Source: Mycolicibacterium vaccae NBRC 14118 = CIP 105934
GTDB lineage: Bacteria; Actinomycetota; Actinomycetes; Mycobacteriales; Mycobacteriaceae
Assembly: GCF_001552715.1 (NCBI RefSeq)
Contig: NZ_BCRS01000015.1
Coordinates: forward strand, 1-58,829
Direction: 5' to 3'
DNA: 58,829 nt
How positions within the stretch are numbered: the stretch's first letter is position 1; every line of letters begins with the position of its first letter. The translations under genes were made by a program, and so were the position numbers. The notes beneath the pieces are model-generated. The model was not told where the DNA came from, searched no databases, and saw nothing but the letters and a program-made list of their open reading frames with translations. Below are positions 27,737 to 35,954 of this stretch, in pieces.

Positions 27737-28846
27737 TCATGACGGGGGTTCGGTGAGCAGCGCGACACGACCAACCCCGGCGTCGGATTCGACGTACTCG
27801 TGCGCGCGGGAGGCCTCCGACATCGCGAAGGTGCGGTCAACGACGCTGCGGAAACCTGCGGCGGCCTCCTTCCACACCCGGTCGGCCGCGGCCAGGTTGC
27901 CGGTGCGGACACCGATGACCCGCTGCCCGAGCGTGTAGAGCCGCTGCAGGTCCACGGGGACGGTCCGGCCGATGAACGCGCCCGAGGACACCATGGCGCC
28001 GCCGATGGCGAGGGCGTCCATTCCGTTGGCCCACACGCGCGGGTCGCCGAGGTTGTCGATGACGAGGTCGGCGCCGTGGCCGTCGAATGCGGCGCGGGCG
28101 TCGGCGGCGAAGGTCGGGGAGGCCCCCTCGAGAACGGTGTCGAAACCGAGTGCCCGCAGCCTGGCGCGCTTGTGTTCACTGCGTGAGGTGACGATCACCC
28201 GTGCGCCGAGATGGCGCGCCAGCAGTGCGGTGGTGGATCCCAGCGCCGAGGAGGCTCCCTGGACGATCACCCGGTGCCCGGGTTCGAGTCCCGCCCTGGT
28301 GAACTGGTTCATCGCCACCGCGCCGGCAAGTGCAAGCGCGACCGCGTCGGCTGGGCTGATGTCATCGGGCACGGCCGACACATTGGTGGCGGGTACCGCG
28401 ATGTAGTCGCAGTAGGCGCCGGGCAGGTGGGTGCCGATGATCCGGCCGGTCGGCGACAACTCGGGGTGGCCCGCGGCGACGAACGGGCAGGCGGGGTCGG
28501 TGACGAGCGGAAACGTCGCCACCCGGTCGCCGGGTGCCACCCCGGTCACGGTGTCTCCCACCGCCGCGACCACACCCACATGTTCGGCGCCCAGCACGTG
28601 CGGGAACGTGTACTTCGCATACGGGTGGCGGCCGGACCGCGCCACGACGTCGAGAAGCCGCCCGACGCTCACGGCGGCGACACGGAGCAGAACCTCACCG
28701 GGACCTGGCCTGGGGGTGGGTATTTCGTCGACGCGCAGCACGTCGGGACCGCCGAATTCGTGGAAGGTGACCGCCCGCATCGTCGCGGGTATCGACGCCG
28801 CCGGCGTGGGCCAGCCCGGGACCGCAGTGTCTGCCGCGGGCCTCAC
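27737..28846 (-). CDS. MDR-superfamily alcohol dehydrogenase/quinone reductase
   Basis: The 369-residue medium-chain reductase has the N-terminal GroES-like fold (MRAVTFHEFGGPDVLRV) and the cofactor segment VIVQGASSALGSTTALLARHLGARVIVTSRSEHKR-like, shown by QGASSALGS and the basic residues after the second strand that favour NADPH. No structural zinc cluster is seen. The GTG at 28846 overlaps the FAH stop (GTGA) and adds a 22-residue lead. The internal ATG at 28780 is where homology starts, so the true start is open. Confidence 0.87.
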   Translation of the reverse strand: MRPAADTAVPGWPTPAASIPATMRAVTFHEFGGPDVLRVDEIPTPRPGPGEVLLRVAAVSVGRLLDVVARSGRHPYAKYTFPHVLGAEHVGVVAAVGDTVTGVAPGDRVATFPLVTDPACPFVAAGHPELSPTGRIIGTHLPGAYCDYIAVPATNVSAVPDDISPADAVALALAGAVAMNQFTRAGLEPGHRVIVQGASSALGSTTALLARHLGARVIVTSRSEHKRARLRALGFDTVLEGASPTFAADARAAFDGHGADLVIDNLGDPRVWANGMDALAIGGAMVSSGAFIGRTVPVDLQRLYTLGQRVIGVRTGNLAAADRVWKEAAAGFRSVVDRTFAMSEASRAHEYVESDAGVGRVALLTEPPS

Positions 28847-29730
28847 TTGGCGACCACCTTGTTCGAGATGCGCCCGACGCCTTCGATTTCCACGGTGATC
28901 ACGTCGTCGGGGCGCAGAAAGTCATTGCGCGGCATGCCGACGCCGGCGGGAGTTCCGGTGAGGAGGACATCACCAGGCTCCAGGGTCATCACGCGGCTGG
29001 CGGCAGCGACGAGGCCGTTGACGGACACCACCATCTGCGCGGTGGTGGAGTCTTGTTTGACGTGGCCGTTGACGTCGAGACGGATCTTGAGCGACTGGGG
29101 ATCGGGGACGAGCCAGGCGGGAACCAGGCCTGGGCCGAGCGGGCAGAATCCGTCCTGGCTCTTGTGGGCGAGCCAGTCCCATTCGAACGGCGCGGCCACC
29201 GCGTTGCTTCGGTGGAAGGACCCACGGTCTGAGATGTCGTTGGCCACAGCGTATCCGGCGATCACGTCGACCGCGTCGGCGATGTCGACGTCGCGGCACC
29301 GGTTGCCGATCACCACGGCCAGCTCCGCTTCCCAATCAACCTGCGAGCGCGCGTCGTCGAAAACCGCGACCGTGGCGCTCGGACCGATGATCGTGGTGGT
29401 CGGCGCCTTGAGGAAGAAGAACGGATCGGCCGATGCATCCGGTCGATCGACCCCCATCTCGTCGGCATGATCGTAGTAGTTCGCGCCTGCGCAGATCACC
29501 TTACCGGGATAGGTCAGCGGCGGCACCAGATCCCCGTCGACGGGGGTCAGGGCGCCCAGATCGATTGTGCGCAGGGCTTCGGACCAGTGGTCCCACTCGT
29601 GAAGCAGTTCCATGACGGTGCGGTCGGCCAGGGTGCGCGGCGCGGCCAGGAGGGCACCGTCGGCGAGGATTCCGGTCGCGACACCGCGTGCGGTGCGGTA
29701 CTGCGCGAGTGCCCAGACGGCGTCGGCCAT
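28843..29730 (-). CDS. Fumarylacetoacetate hydrolase-family protein
   Basis: The FAH-superfamily enzyme (295 residues) is typical of acylpyruvate hydrolases and 2-oxopent-4-enoate hydratases. The metal site appears as VDWEAELAVVIG (Glu134, Glu136) and NDISDR (Asp165). LTGTPAGVGMPR near the C-terminus is another family hallmark. As first gene of the minus-strand operon it would process the ring-cleavage product of the dioxygenase made downstream. A 240-bp control region containing the AATATCGATATT palindrome lies upstream. Confidence 0.92.
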   Translation of the reverse strand: MADAVWALAQYRTARGVATGILADGALLAAPRTLADRTVMELLHEWDHWSEALRTIDLGALTPVDGDLVPPLTYPGKVICAGANYYDHADEMGVDRPDASADPFFFLKAPTTTIIGPSATVAVFDDARSQVDWEAELAVVIGNRCRDVDIADAVDVIAGYAVANDISDRGSFHRSNAVAAPFEWDWLAHKSQDGFCPLGPGLVPAWLVPDPQSLKIRLDVNGHVKQDSTTAQMVVSVNGLVAAASRVMTLEPGDVLLTGTPAGVGMPRNDFLRPDDVITVEIEGVGRISNKVVAK

Positions 29731-29970
29731 GCGGTGGTTCTCCCTGCGTCGTTGCCCTCGACCTTACGATGCGATTCACGATAAAACAATAAATATCGAT
29801 ATTACGTTGACAGATCGACGGAATGCTGTTTGGCTGGCCGCACCGACACCGGCTGTGGAGAACCGCGGTGTGCCGCTCCGTCCGCTGAATGGGTTTGGAC
29901 GACAACTGCAGTGGCGGTTCACGTGGTCCCGGGTGTGGGCTGATCGCGCAATCACTGAAGGAGAATTCCC
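29731..29970. promoter_or_regulatory. Divergent control region with palindrome AATATCGATATT (29792-29803)
   Basis: This 240-bp gap separates the catabolic minus operon from the isochorismatase operon. It holds a perfect 12-bp palindrome AATATCGATATT at 29792-29803 in a strongly AT-rich block. TTGACA follows at 29807-29812, a candidate -35 for rightward transcription, but the -10 is not clear. The extended form TATCGATATTACG recurs with one or two changes upstream of the GntR gene, and the core recurs exactly at 34672-34683. GAAGGAG precedes the rightward ATG. Confidence 0.6.
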
Positions 29971-30618
29971 ATGCCCAACACCGGTCTCGACGCCCTACTG
30001 CGTCCGCAGGACAGCATCGTCGTGCTGATCGACCACCAGCCCTACCAGTTCACCAACCTCAACAGCCATGACCCGGCGGTGATCGTAAACAACGTGGTGG
30101 GACTGGCGAAGGGGGCGAAAGCCTTTGACGTGCCGACGATTCTGACCACCGTGCTCGAGGAGCGCGGCGGCTACCTGATCAAGCAACTGCAGGATGTCTT
30201 CCCCGACCAGAAGCCGATCGACCGGACCTTCATCAACACCTGGGAGGACGAGAAGGTCGTCGACATCGTCAAGGCGAGCGGCCGCAAGCAGCTCATTCTC
30301 GCCGCGCTGTGGACCGAGGTGTGTCTGGCGATGCCGACGATCCAGGCCCTCGCCGAGGGCTACGACGTCTTCATCGTCACCGACGCCTCCGGCGGCGTGT
30401 CCGCCGAATCCCACGACATGGCGGTGCGACGCATGGTCGCCGCAGGCGCGGTCCCGATCACCTGGCTCGCGGTGCTGTCGGAGTGGCAACGGGACTGGGC
30501 GCGTGAGGAGACCGCGGCCGGCTTCACCGACGTCATCCTGGAGCACGGCGGCGGCAGCGGCATCGCCTACGCGTGGGAGACGCAGCTTCTCACTGCCCGC
30601 GACCGCGCGGACGTCTGA
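29971..30618 (+). CDS. Isochorismatase-family cysteine hydrolase
   Basis: The 215-residue protein of the isochorismatase/nicotinamidase fold resembles YcaC-type hydrolases. The catalytic Asp21 (VVLIDHQPYQF) and nucleophile Cys118 (LWTEVCLAMP) are visible. Family members cleave amide or ether bonds, including nicotinamide and maleamate. Its neighbours (dioxygenase, FAH hydrolase, amide-type binding protein) fit an amide-cleaving step of a nitrogen-containing compound, but this is inference. The next gene starts immediately after its stop. Confidence 0.9.
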   Translation: MPNTGLDALLRPQDSIVVLIDHQPYQFTNLNSHDPAVIVNNVVGLAKGAKAFDVPTILTTVLEERGGYLIKQLQDVFPDQKPIDRTFINTWEDEKVVDIVKASGRKQLILAALWTEVCLAMPTIQALAEGYDVFIVTDASGGVSAESHDMAVRRMVAAGAVPITWLAVLSEWQRDWAREETAAGFTDVILEHGGGSGIAYAWETQLLTARDRADV

Positions 30619-31815
30619 GTGTCCGACATTTCGGCGCCGATCCGTATCGGGTACTGCATGCCGCTGACCGGCCCGGTGGCCGGCAACGCCCGGTCGGCGC
30701 GGCTTGCCCATGACATCTGGTTGGCGGACGTCAACCGCGGCGGCGGGCTGCTGGGCCGCCCCGTGGAACTGCTCTGCTACGACGACCAGGGCGACGCCTC
30801 ACAGGTTCCCGGGCTCTACCGGCGTCTGCTCGACGACGACGGCGTCGATCTCGTCATCGGCGGGTACGGCACCAACACGTTGCTTCCGGCGATGCCGGTG
30901 ATCATGGAGCGACAGCGCTTCTTCGTCGGCTTGATGGGACTGGGGGTCAACAACGAACTCGGCTACCCGAACTACTTCGCGATGATCCCCACCGGACCCG
31001 ATCCCAATGCCGCACTCACCGAAGGGTTCTTCGCCCTCGCCGCCGAACAGCAGGCGCGGACGACCACCGCAGCGCTGCTGTCCGCCGACGCCGAGTTCTC
31101 GCGTAACCCCGTGCTCGGCGCCAGGGCCAACGCGCAGAAGTACGGCATCGAGATCGTGCACGAGGCCACGTATCCATTGGACACCGAGGATTTCGGGCCC
31201 GTCCTCGATGCTGTCGCGGACAGCCGTTGCGACGTCCTGTTCCTCTGCTCCTACCTCGACGACTCGATCCGGCTGGTGCGCGCCATCAGCGCCCACCGGT
31301 TCCGCCCGAAGATGGTCGGGGGCGCGATGATCGGCCCGCAGAACGCCGAAGTGCGCGCCGCGCTGGGGCCGCTGCTCAACGGGTTCGTCAACTACGAGTA
31401 CTGGGTGCCCGGACCCGCCATGACGTTCCCCGGTGTCGAGAAGATGCTCGCCACCTACCAGAATCGCGCCACCGACGCCGGCGTCGACGTCCTGGGGCAC
31501 TACATGGCGCCGCCGGCGTACGCGCAGATGCAGGTGCTCGCCCGGGCCGTCGAAGCGACCGGAGGCATCGACGACGCCGCTCTCTCCGAGTACGCGCGAG
31601 CCGCGACCTTTCACACCGTGATGGGCGACGTCAGGTTCGGCGCCAACGGGGAGTGGGCGCAGCCGAGGGTCCTGCAGGTCCAGTTCCGGGGCATCTCCGG
31701 CCACGACGCCGCCCAGTTCCGTGACGGCTCCCGGCAGGTGGTGGTGGCGCCGCGCAATGTCAGTTCCGGCGACCTCGACTTCCCTTACGCTGAAGCCGTC
31801 CCATCGAAAGGCTGA
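30619..31815 (+). CDS. Signal-less type I periplasmic-binding-fold protein (AmiC/branched-chain type)
   Basis: The 398-residue protein has the family 6 (Leu/Ile/Val, AmiC-like) binding fold: IRIGYCMPLTGPVAG at the N-terminus, VDLVIGGYGTNTLLPAMPV and a two-lobe pattern to about residue 350. It starts at a GTG touching the previous stop and begins MSDISAPIRIGY, with no signal peptide, lipobox or membrane span. No permease or ATPase gene is adjacent. A cytoplasmic ligand sensor like AmiC is more likely than a transporter subunit. The ligand is unknown. Confidence 0.82.
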   Translation: MSDISAPIRIGYCMPLTGPVAGNARSARLAHDIWLADVNRGGGLLGRPVELLCYDDQGDASQVPGLYRRLLDDDGVDLVIGGYGTNTLLPAMPVIMERQRFFVGLMGLGVNNELGYPNYFAMIPTGPDPNAALTEGFFALAAEQQARTTTAALLSADAEFSRNPVLGARANAQKYGIEIVHEATYPLDTEDFGPVLDAVADSRCDVLFLCSYLDDSIRLVRAISAHRFRPKMVGGAMIGPQNAEVRAALGPLLNGFVNYEYWVPGPAMTFPGVEKMLATYQNRATDAGVDVLGHYMAPPAYAQMQVLARAVEATGGIDDAALSEYARAATFHTVMGDVRFGANGEWAQPRVLQVQFRGISGHDAAQFRDGSRQVVVAPRNVSSGDLDFPYAEAVPSKG

Positions 31816-31816
31816 C

Positions 31817-32746
31817 ATGACCCTTTCCACACCGGGCGGCGGATGGCCGTCCCTGCGCGTTGACGAGTGGGAGTCGACGCGCAGATCGTTGCACATGTGG
31901 ACCCAGATCGTGGGCAAGGTGCGGCTGGCGCATGCGCCGCTGCTGAACCACTGGTGGCAGGTACCGCTGTACGTCTCGCCGCGAGGGTTGACCACGTCGG
32001 CCATCCCGGTGGGCACCCGGCTTTTCGACATGGAGTTCGACTTCCTGGACCACACACTGTCGGTGCGGGTGAGCGACGGCGGCTCCGACCGTGTGGACCT
32101 ACGCGACCGATCCGTGGCGCAGTTCCACGACGAGACGTTGGCTTTGCTCGACCGCCTGGGCGTCGCGACGCGAATCACCAAGCGGCCCAATGAGGTTGAT
32201 CCTGCGATTCCGTTCGCCGAGGACGAGCACGTCGGCTACGATCCCGCCGCAGCCCACGCGTTCTGGCAGCAACTCGTGCAGGCCGACCGGGTGATCGGGC
32301 AGTTCCGTTCCCGGTTCGCCGGCAAAGTCAGTCCGGTGCACTTCTTCTGGGGATCCTTCGATCTGGCCTGCAGTCGGTTCTCCGGCCGGCCCGCGCCCCG
32401 CCATCCCGGAGGCGCACCGAACTGTGCCGACTGGGTGATGGTCGAGGGCTATTCCCACGAGCTGAGCAGTTGCGGGTTCTGGCCGGGAGGTGGGGACGAA
32501 GGGGCGTTCTACTCCTACGCGTACCCCGAACCGGAAGGCTACGCCGACTTCGCCGGCCGTCCCGAGGGTGTCTTCTACCACCAGGAGTTGCGCCAGTACC
32601 TTCTTCCGTACGAAACAGCCCGGGCGGCAGAGGATCCGGATCAGTGTGTGCTGGACTTCCTTGAGTTCACCTACGGTGCGGCCGCGGAGCTGGCGGGATG
32701 GGACCGTGAGGCGCTGGAGGTCGACCCCGGCCGCCGCGCCGGTTGA
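31817..32746 (+). CDS. DUF5996 family protein
   Basis: The 309-residue cytoplasmic protein matches the DUF5996 family, with the family phrases MWTQIVGKVRLAHAPLLNHWW near residue 32 and GKVSPVHFFWGSFDLACSRFSGR near 180. It is rich in Trp, His and Phe and has no known active site. The ATG at 31817 follows the preceding stop by one base, so it belongs to the isochorismatase operon. Function unknown. Its stop is 14 bp from the convergent GntR gene. Confidence 0.85.
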   Translation: MTLSTPGGGWPSLRVDEWESTRRSLHMWTQIVGKVRLAHAPLLNHWWQVPLYVSPRGLTTSAIPVGTRLFDMEFDFLDHTLSVRVSDGGSDRVDLRDRSVAQFHDETLALLDRLGVATRITKRPNEVDPAIPFAEDEHVGYDPAAAHAFWQQLVQADRVIGQFRSRFAGKVSPVHFFWGSFDLACSRFSGRPAPRHPGGAPNCADWVMVEGYSHELSSCGFWPGGGDEGAFYSYAYPEPEGYADFAGRPEGVFYHQELRQYLLPYETARAAEDPDQCVLDFLEFTYGAAAELAGWDREALEVDPGRRAG

Positions 32747-32760
32747 GGTCGCCGACCGCG

Positions 32761-33432
32761 TCAGCCCTGGAAGCCCTCGACGCCGTGTTCGGTCGCGTAC
32801 GCGATGAGCTCGCGAGGCGCCCTCTCGATGTGTTCGGTCAGCAGTGCGACCGCGGCGTCGACGTCCCGGGCCAGGGCCAGGTCTTTGAGCTTGTCGTGTT
32901 CGATCGCGAAGTCGTGCGGATGCCCGTCGGCCAGCACCAGGTACCACCGCCGGTAGAGCTCGGCATTGTCACGCATCGCTTGCGTGACCCGGTCCATCCA
33001 GGGGTTCTTGCATCCGGCCAGCAGAGCGCGGTGGAACTCGCGGTGGCGGACGTTCCATTCCTCGTTGACGGTCCGGTCCTCAGCAAAGAACGGTGTCTGA
33101 TCCAGCAGGTGATGCGAGGTCAGGATGCCCGCCTCCCAGTGCACGTCCCCGCGCTGGATGGCCAGCCGCAGCGCCGCGGTCTCCACCTGGACCCGCGTCT
33201 CGGTCAGACAGACGATGTCGTCGACCGACAATTCCCGCACCCTGAACCCGCGTTGCGGTGTCGCGACGACGAAGCCCTGTGCGGCAAGCCGGGTGAGCGC
33301 CTCGCGCACCACGGACTGACTCACGCCGAGACGTTCACCGATCGCGACCAGCAGAAGTTTCTGACCGGGGGCGAGCTGCCCGTTGAGCAATTCGGCCAGG
33401 AGGGTGTCGTACACCTCTGTGGTCCGCGTCAT
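32761..33432 (-). CDS. GntR-family regulator (FCD subfamily)
   Basis: The 223-residue regulator has an N-terminal winged helix (YDTLLAELLNGQLAPGQKL, then LGVSQSVVREALTRLA) and a C-terminal FCD domain (HREFHRALLAGCKNPWMD and a late EHDKLKDLALARD). The ATG at 33432 is the first residue of the conserved domain; the longer open frame upstream is non-coding in appearance. It sits between both catabolic arms and has a degenerate copy of the shared palindrome 45-56 bp upstream, so it is the best candidate for the regulon's regulator. Confidence 0.88.
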   Translation of the reverse strand: MTRTTEVYDTLLAELLNGQLAPGQKLLLVAIGERLGVSQSVVREALTRLAAQGFVVATPQRGFRVRELSVDDIVCLTETRVQVETAALRLAIQRGDVHWEAGILTSHHLLDQTPFFAEDRTVNEEWNVRHREFHRALLAGCKNPWMDRVTQAMRDNAELYRRWYLVLADGHPHDFAIEHDKLKDLALARDVDAAVALLTEHIERAPRELIAYATEHGVEGFQG

Positions 33433-33547
33433 GGGGCGACAGCTCCTGCCCTCAAATGATGGTCGATGGCGCCAGTGTATCGAGATTACGGTGGAGTAAC
33501 GCGATAGACGGCCGGTGTCGACGTCCGACCGGAAGAGCTTGCGGCGG
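33433..33547 (-). promoter_or_regulatory. Upstream region of the GntR gene with degenerate palindrome copy (33478-33490)
   Basis: The 115-bp gap contains TATCGAGATTACGGTG starting at 33478. This matches TATCGATATTACGTTG at 29794 at 14 of 16 positions. It lies where an autoregulatory site of the GntR gene would be. A GGCAGGAGC ribosome site lies about 12 bases before the start codon. Confidence 0.45.
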
Positions 33548-34465
33548 TCAGGGCAGCACGACGATCTTGCCGCGCAGGTGCCCGGCACTGCTGGCCTCCA
33601 GCGCGGCAGCGGTCTCGTCCAGCGGGAAGGCGCGCCAGATGGGGACGGTGAGCGAACCCTTCGCGATCAGCGAGACGATCTCTCGCAGTGCCGGCCCCCG
33701 GTCGTCGCCGGTGCCGCCGGCGAAGATCTGAATCCCGGTCTCGGCGGCATCGAACGCGACCAGGGTCAGCACCCGCTCCGGGCCGCCGGCAAGTTCGATG
33801 GAGACCGGGATCTCGCCGCGGCCGGAGGCGTCAAGGACGGCGTCCACCCCGTCCGGTGCGATGGCGCGCACGCGGTCGAGCAGTCCGTCGCCATAGCTCA
33901 CCGGCTCGGCGCCAATCGATTTCAGGTAGTCGAAGTTGTGTTCACCGGCCGTGCCGATCACCCGGACGCCTCGTGCGACGGCGAGCTGAACCGCGAACGT
34001 CCCCACCCCGCCGGCCGCGGCGTGGATGAGCAGGGTCTCACCCTCGTGGACCTGGAGACGGTTCAGTACGGTCCATGCCGTGCCGCCTGCGCCGGCCACA
34101 CTGCCGGCGACCTCCCAGCCGATCTCGGCGGGTTTGGCGATCAGGTTGGCCGAATCCGCCAGTGCGTACTCGGAAATCGCGGGGGACAGGGAACTTCCCA
34201 TGACCTCGTCGCCCACCTGGAACGCGGTGACGCCGGTGCCGACCTGGTCGACGACCCCGGCCACATCGGACCCGAGCCCGGCCGGCAGGTCCAGGGGCAT
34301 CATCTCCTGCATGAAACCCTGCATGATCTTCGAGTCGATCGGGTTGACGCCTGCTGCCCGCACCGCGATGCGCACCTGTCCCGGCCCGGCGTCCGGCGCC
34401 GGCTCGTCGACGACCCGGAGCACCTCGGTACCGCCGTATTCGGAGAACTGAACTGTCCGTGCCAT
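33548..34465 (-). CDS. Zinc-independent MDR quinone oxidoreductase
   Basis: The 305-residue NADPH:quinone reductase-like protein starts MARTVQFSEYGGTEVLRV, has the GroES-like fold, VGDEVMG, and a cofactor loop LIHAAAGGVGTFAVQLA (about 137-153). It lacks zinc ligands. These enzymes reduce quinones or enones produced from aromatic compounds. It shares a control region containing the AATATCGATATT palindrome with the divergent SGNH hydrolase gene, so it likely belongs to the same regulon as the FAH operon. Confidence 0.9.
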   Translation of the reverse strand: MARTVQFSEYGGTEVLRVVDEPAPDAGPGQVRIAVRAAGVNPIDSKIMQGFMQEMMPLDLPAGLGSDVAGVVDQVGTGVTAFQVGDEVMGSSLSPAISEYALADSANLIAKPAEIGWEVAGSVAGAGGTAWTVLNRLQVHEGETLLIHAAAGGVGTFAVQLAVARGVRVIGTAGEHNFDYLKSIGAEPVSYGDGLLDRVRAIAPDGVDAVLDASGRGEIPVSIELAGGPERVLTLVAFDAAETGIQIFAGGTGDDRGPALREIVSLIAKGSLTVPIWRAFPLDETAAALEASSAGHLRGKIVVLP

Positions 34466-34657
34466 CTACTCATCTTCCTGGTGTTGTGCGGGGATCACGC
34501 CGAATCGGGCAGGGTGAGCGTGTCTGTCGTGATGGCCGGCATGCTCAGTCTTCTCGGTGGGTGGGAAAGCGAAGGGGCCGAACCTCATTCATGCGTTCGT
34601 TCCTCCCGGCATGGCCGTGCGTGTCACGACTCGCTTCCCCAACCTAGCACCTCTCCA

Positions 34658-34683
34658 CGATATTCGCGGCTAATATCGATATT
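34658..34683. promoter_or_regulatory. Operator cluster: CGATATT half-site plus palindrome AATATCGATATT
   Basis: Within the 275-bp divergent gap 34466-34740, CGATATT (34658-34664) is followed after 7 bp by the perfect palindrome AATATCGATATT (34672-34683). The half-site and the left part of the palindrome also form CGATATT-N7-AATATCG. The core is identical to 29792-29803. It lies 58 bp before the SGNH hydrolase ATG. Nothing else is recognised in the gap. Confidence 0.6.
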
Positions 34684-34740
34684 TATCTCCGGCATTCTTG
34701 GCCGCTGCGTCGCAGCATCGGGGATACGTAGCGTGTCGGG

Positions 34741-35954
34741 ATGACCTCACGGAGCCTCGATCTGATGTCGCATCCGCTTACCGCCGAGCTGTTCTCCGGA
34801 CTCGCGGAACTCGAGGACACCGGCCGCGGCTGGCTTCCGCACCGTCTGCCGCGCGCCGCGCGTGCGCAATGTGACGATCCACAGCTGTTGAGTGCGCAAG
34901 CGCAGCCCTCGGGCGTGCGGCTGGCAGTGCGCACCGCCGCGACCGTGATCGAACTCGACCTCCTGCGCACGCGGGTGGTGCTGACAGGTGTGCCGCCACG
35001 TGCCGACGGTGTCGTGGATCTGCTGATCGACAATCGGCGGGTTCGGCACGCGGCGGTGTTCGGCGGTGACCTGGTGCGTATCGATCCGTCCACAGGCGCG
35101 AGCGAGACAGAGTCGGGCGGGGCGGCGACGTTGCGCTTCGACGGGCTGGCGTCGCACGACAAGACGCTCGAGCTGTGGTTGCCGCATTACGAGCGAACAG
35201 AACTGGTCGGCGTGCGCACCGACGCACCGATCGAGCCCGTGTCGGCCGGCCGGCCCACCTGGGTTCACCACGGCAGCTCGATCAGTCAGGGCTCCAATGC
35301 GGACACCCCCAGCACCACCTGGCCCGCGTTGGCGGCCGCGGCGGGGAACCTCGATCTGGTGAACCTGGGGTTTTCCGGCAGCGCCATGCTGGATCCGTTC
35401 GTGGCCAGGGTGATTCGCGATCGTCCCGCCGATCTGATCAGCGTGAAGATCGGCATCAACCTGGTGAACTCGGATCTGATGCGCAAGCGCGCGTTCGGCC
35501 CCGCCGTGCACGGGTTCCTCGACACCATCCGCGACGGGCACCCGACAACGCCACTCATCGTCATCGGACCACTGCACTGCCCGATCCACGAGTCCACCCC
35601 GGGACCGGGGAGTTTCGATGTCGAAGCACTGGCGGCGGGCGTGGTGCGCTTCGTCGCGGTGGGGGACCCGGCGATGCCGTCGTGCCGAACGCGGGACTGC
35701 GTCGTCTGACCCTGCGCGGCATCCGTGAGCAGCTCGCCGAGATCGTGGGAAAGCGACAGGCCGACGATCCGCACCTGTCCTACGTCGACGGTCTCGACCT
35801 GTACGGACCGGGCGACGAGGCGACGCATCCGCTGCCCGACAACCTGCACCCCGATGCCGCCACTCACCGCCTCATCGCGCAGCGATTCGTCGCGCTCACC
35901 GCTCACAGCCGGCAGGTCGCGCCCTCGTCCGGCAACACCAGATCGACCAGGTAA
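34741..35954 (+). pseudogene. SGNH/GDSL-type hydrolase interrupted by a frameshift
   Basis: The first 300 residues encode an N-terminal beta domain and an SGNH hydrolase core. Block I is HHGSSISQG (nucleophile Ser180), followed by NLGFSGSAM and IGINLVN (Gly and Asn blocks). The frame ends at 35709. The following frame (to 35954) continues the fold with LRRLTLRGIREQLAEIV and the catalytic DNLHPDAATH (Asp/His block). Restoring one G near 35671-35675 joins the frames as VGDPADAVVPNAG. As written, the product lacks its catalytic Asp-His. A sequencing error or a recent mutation are both possible. The 3' end overlaps the convergent gene by 52 bp. Confidence 0.8.

Noticed and set aside
29807..29812. 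TTGACA as a defined promoter of the isochorismatase operon
   Set aside because: No acceptable -10 at 16-18 bp, so it is mentioned only as part of the control region.
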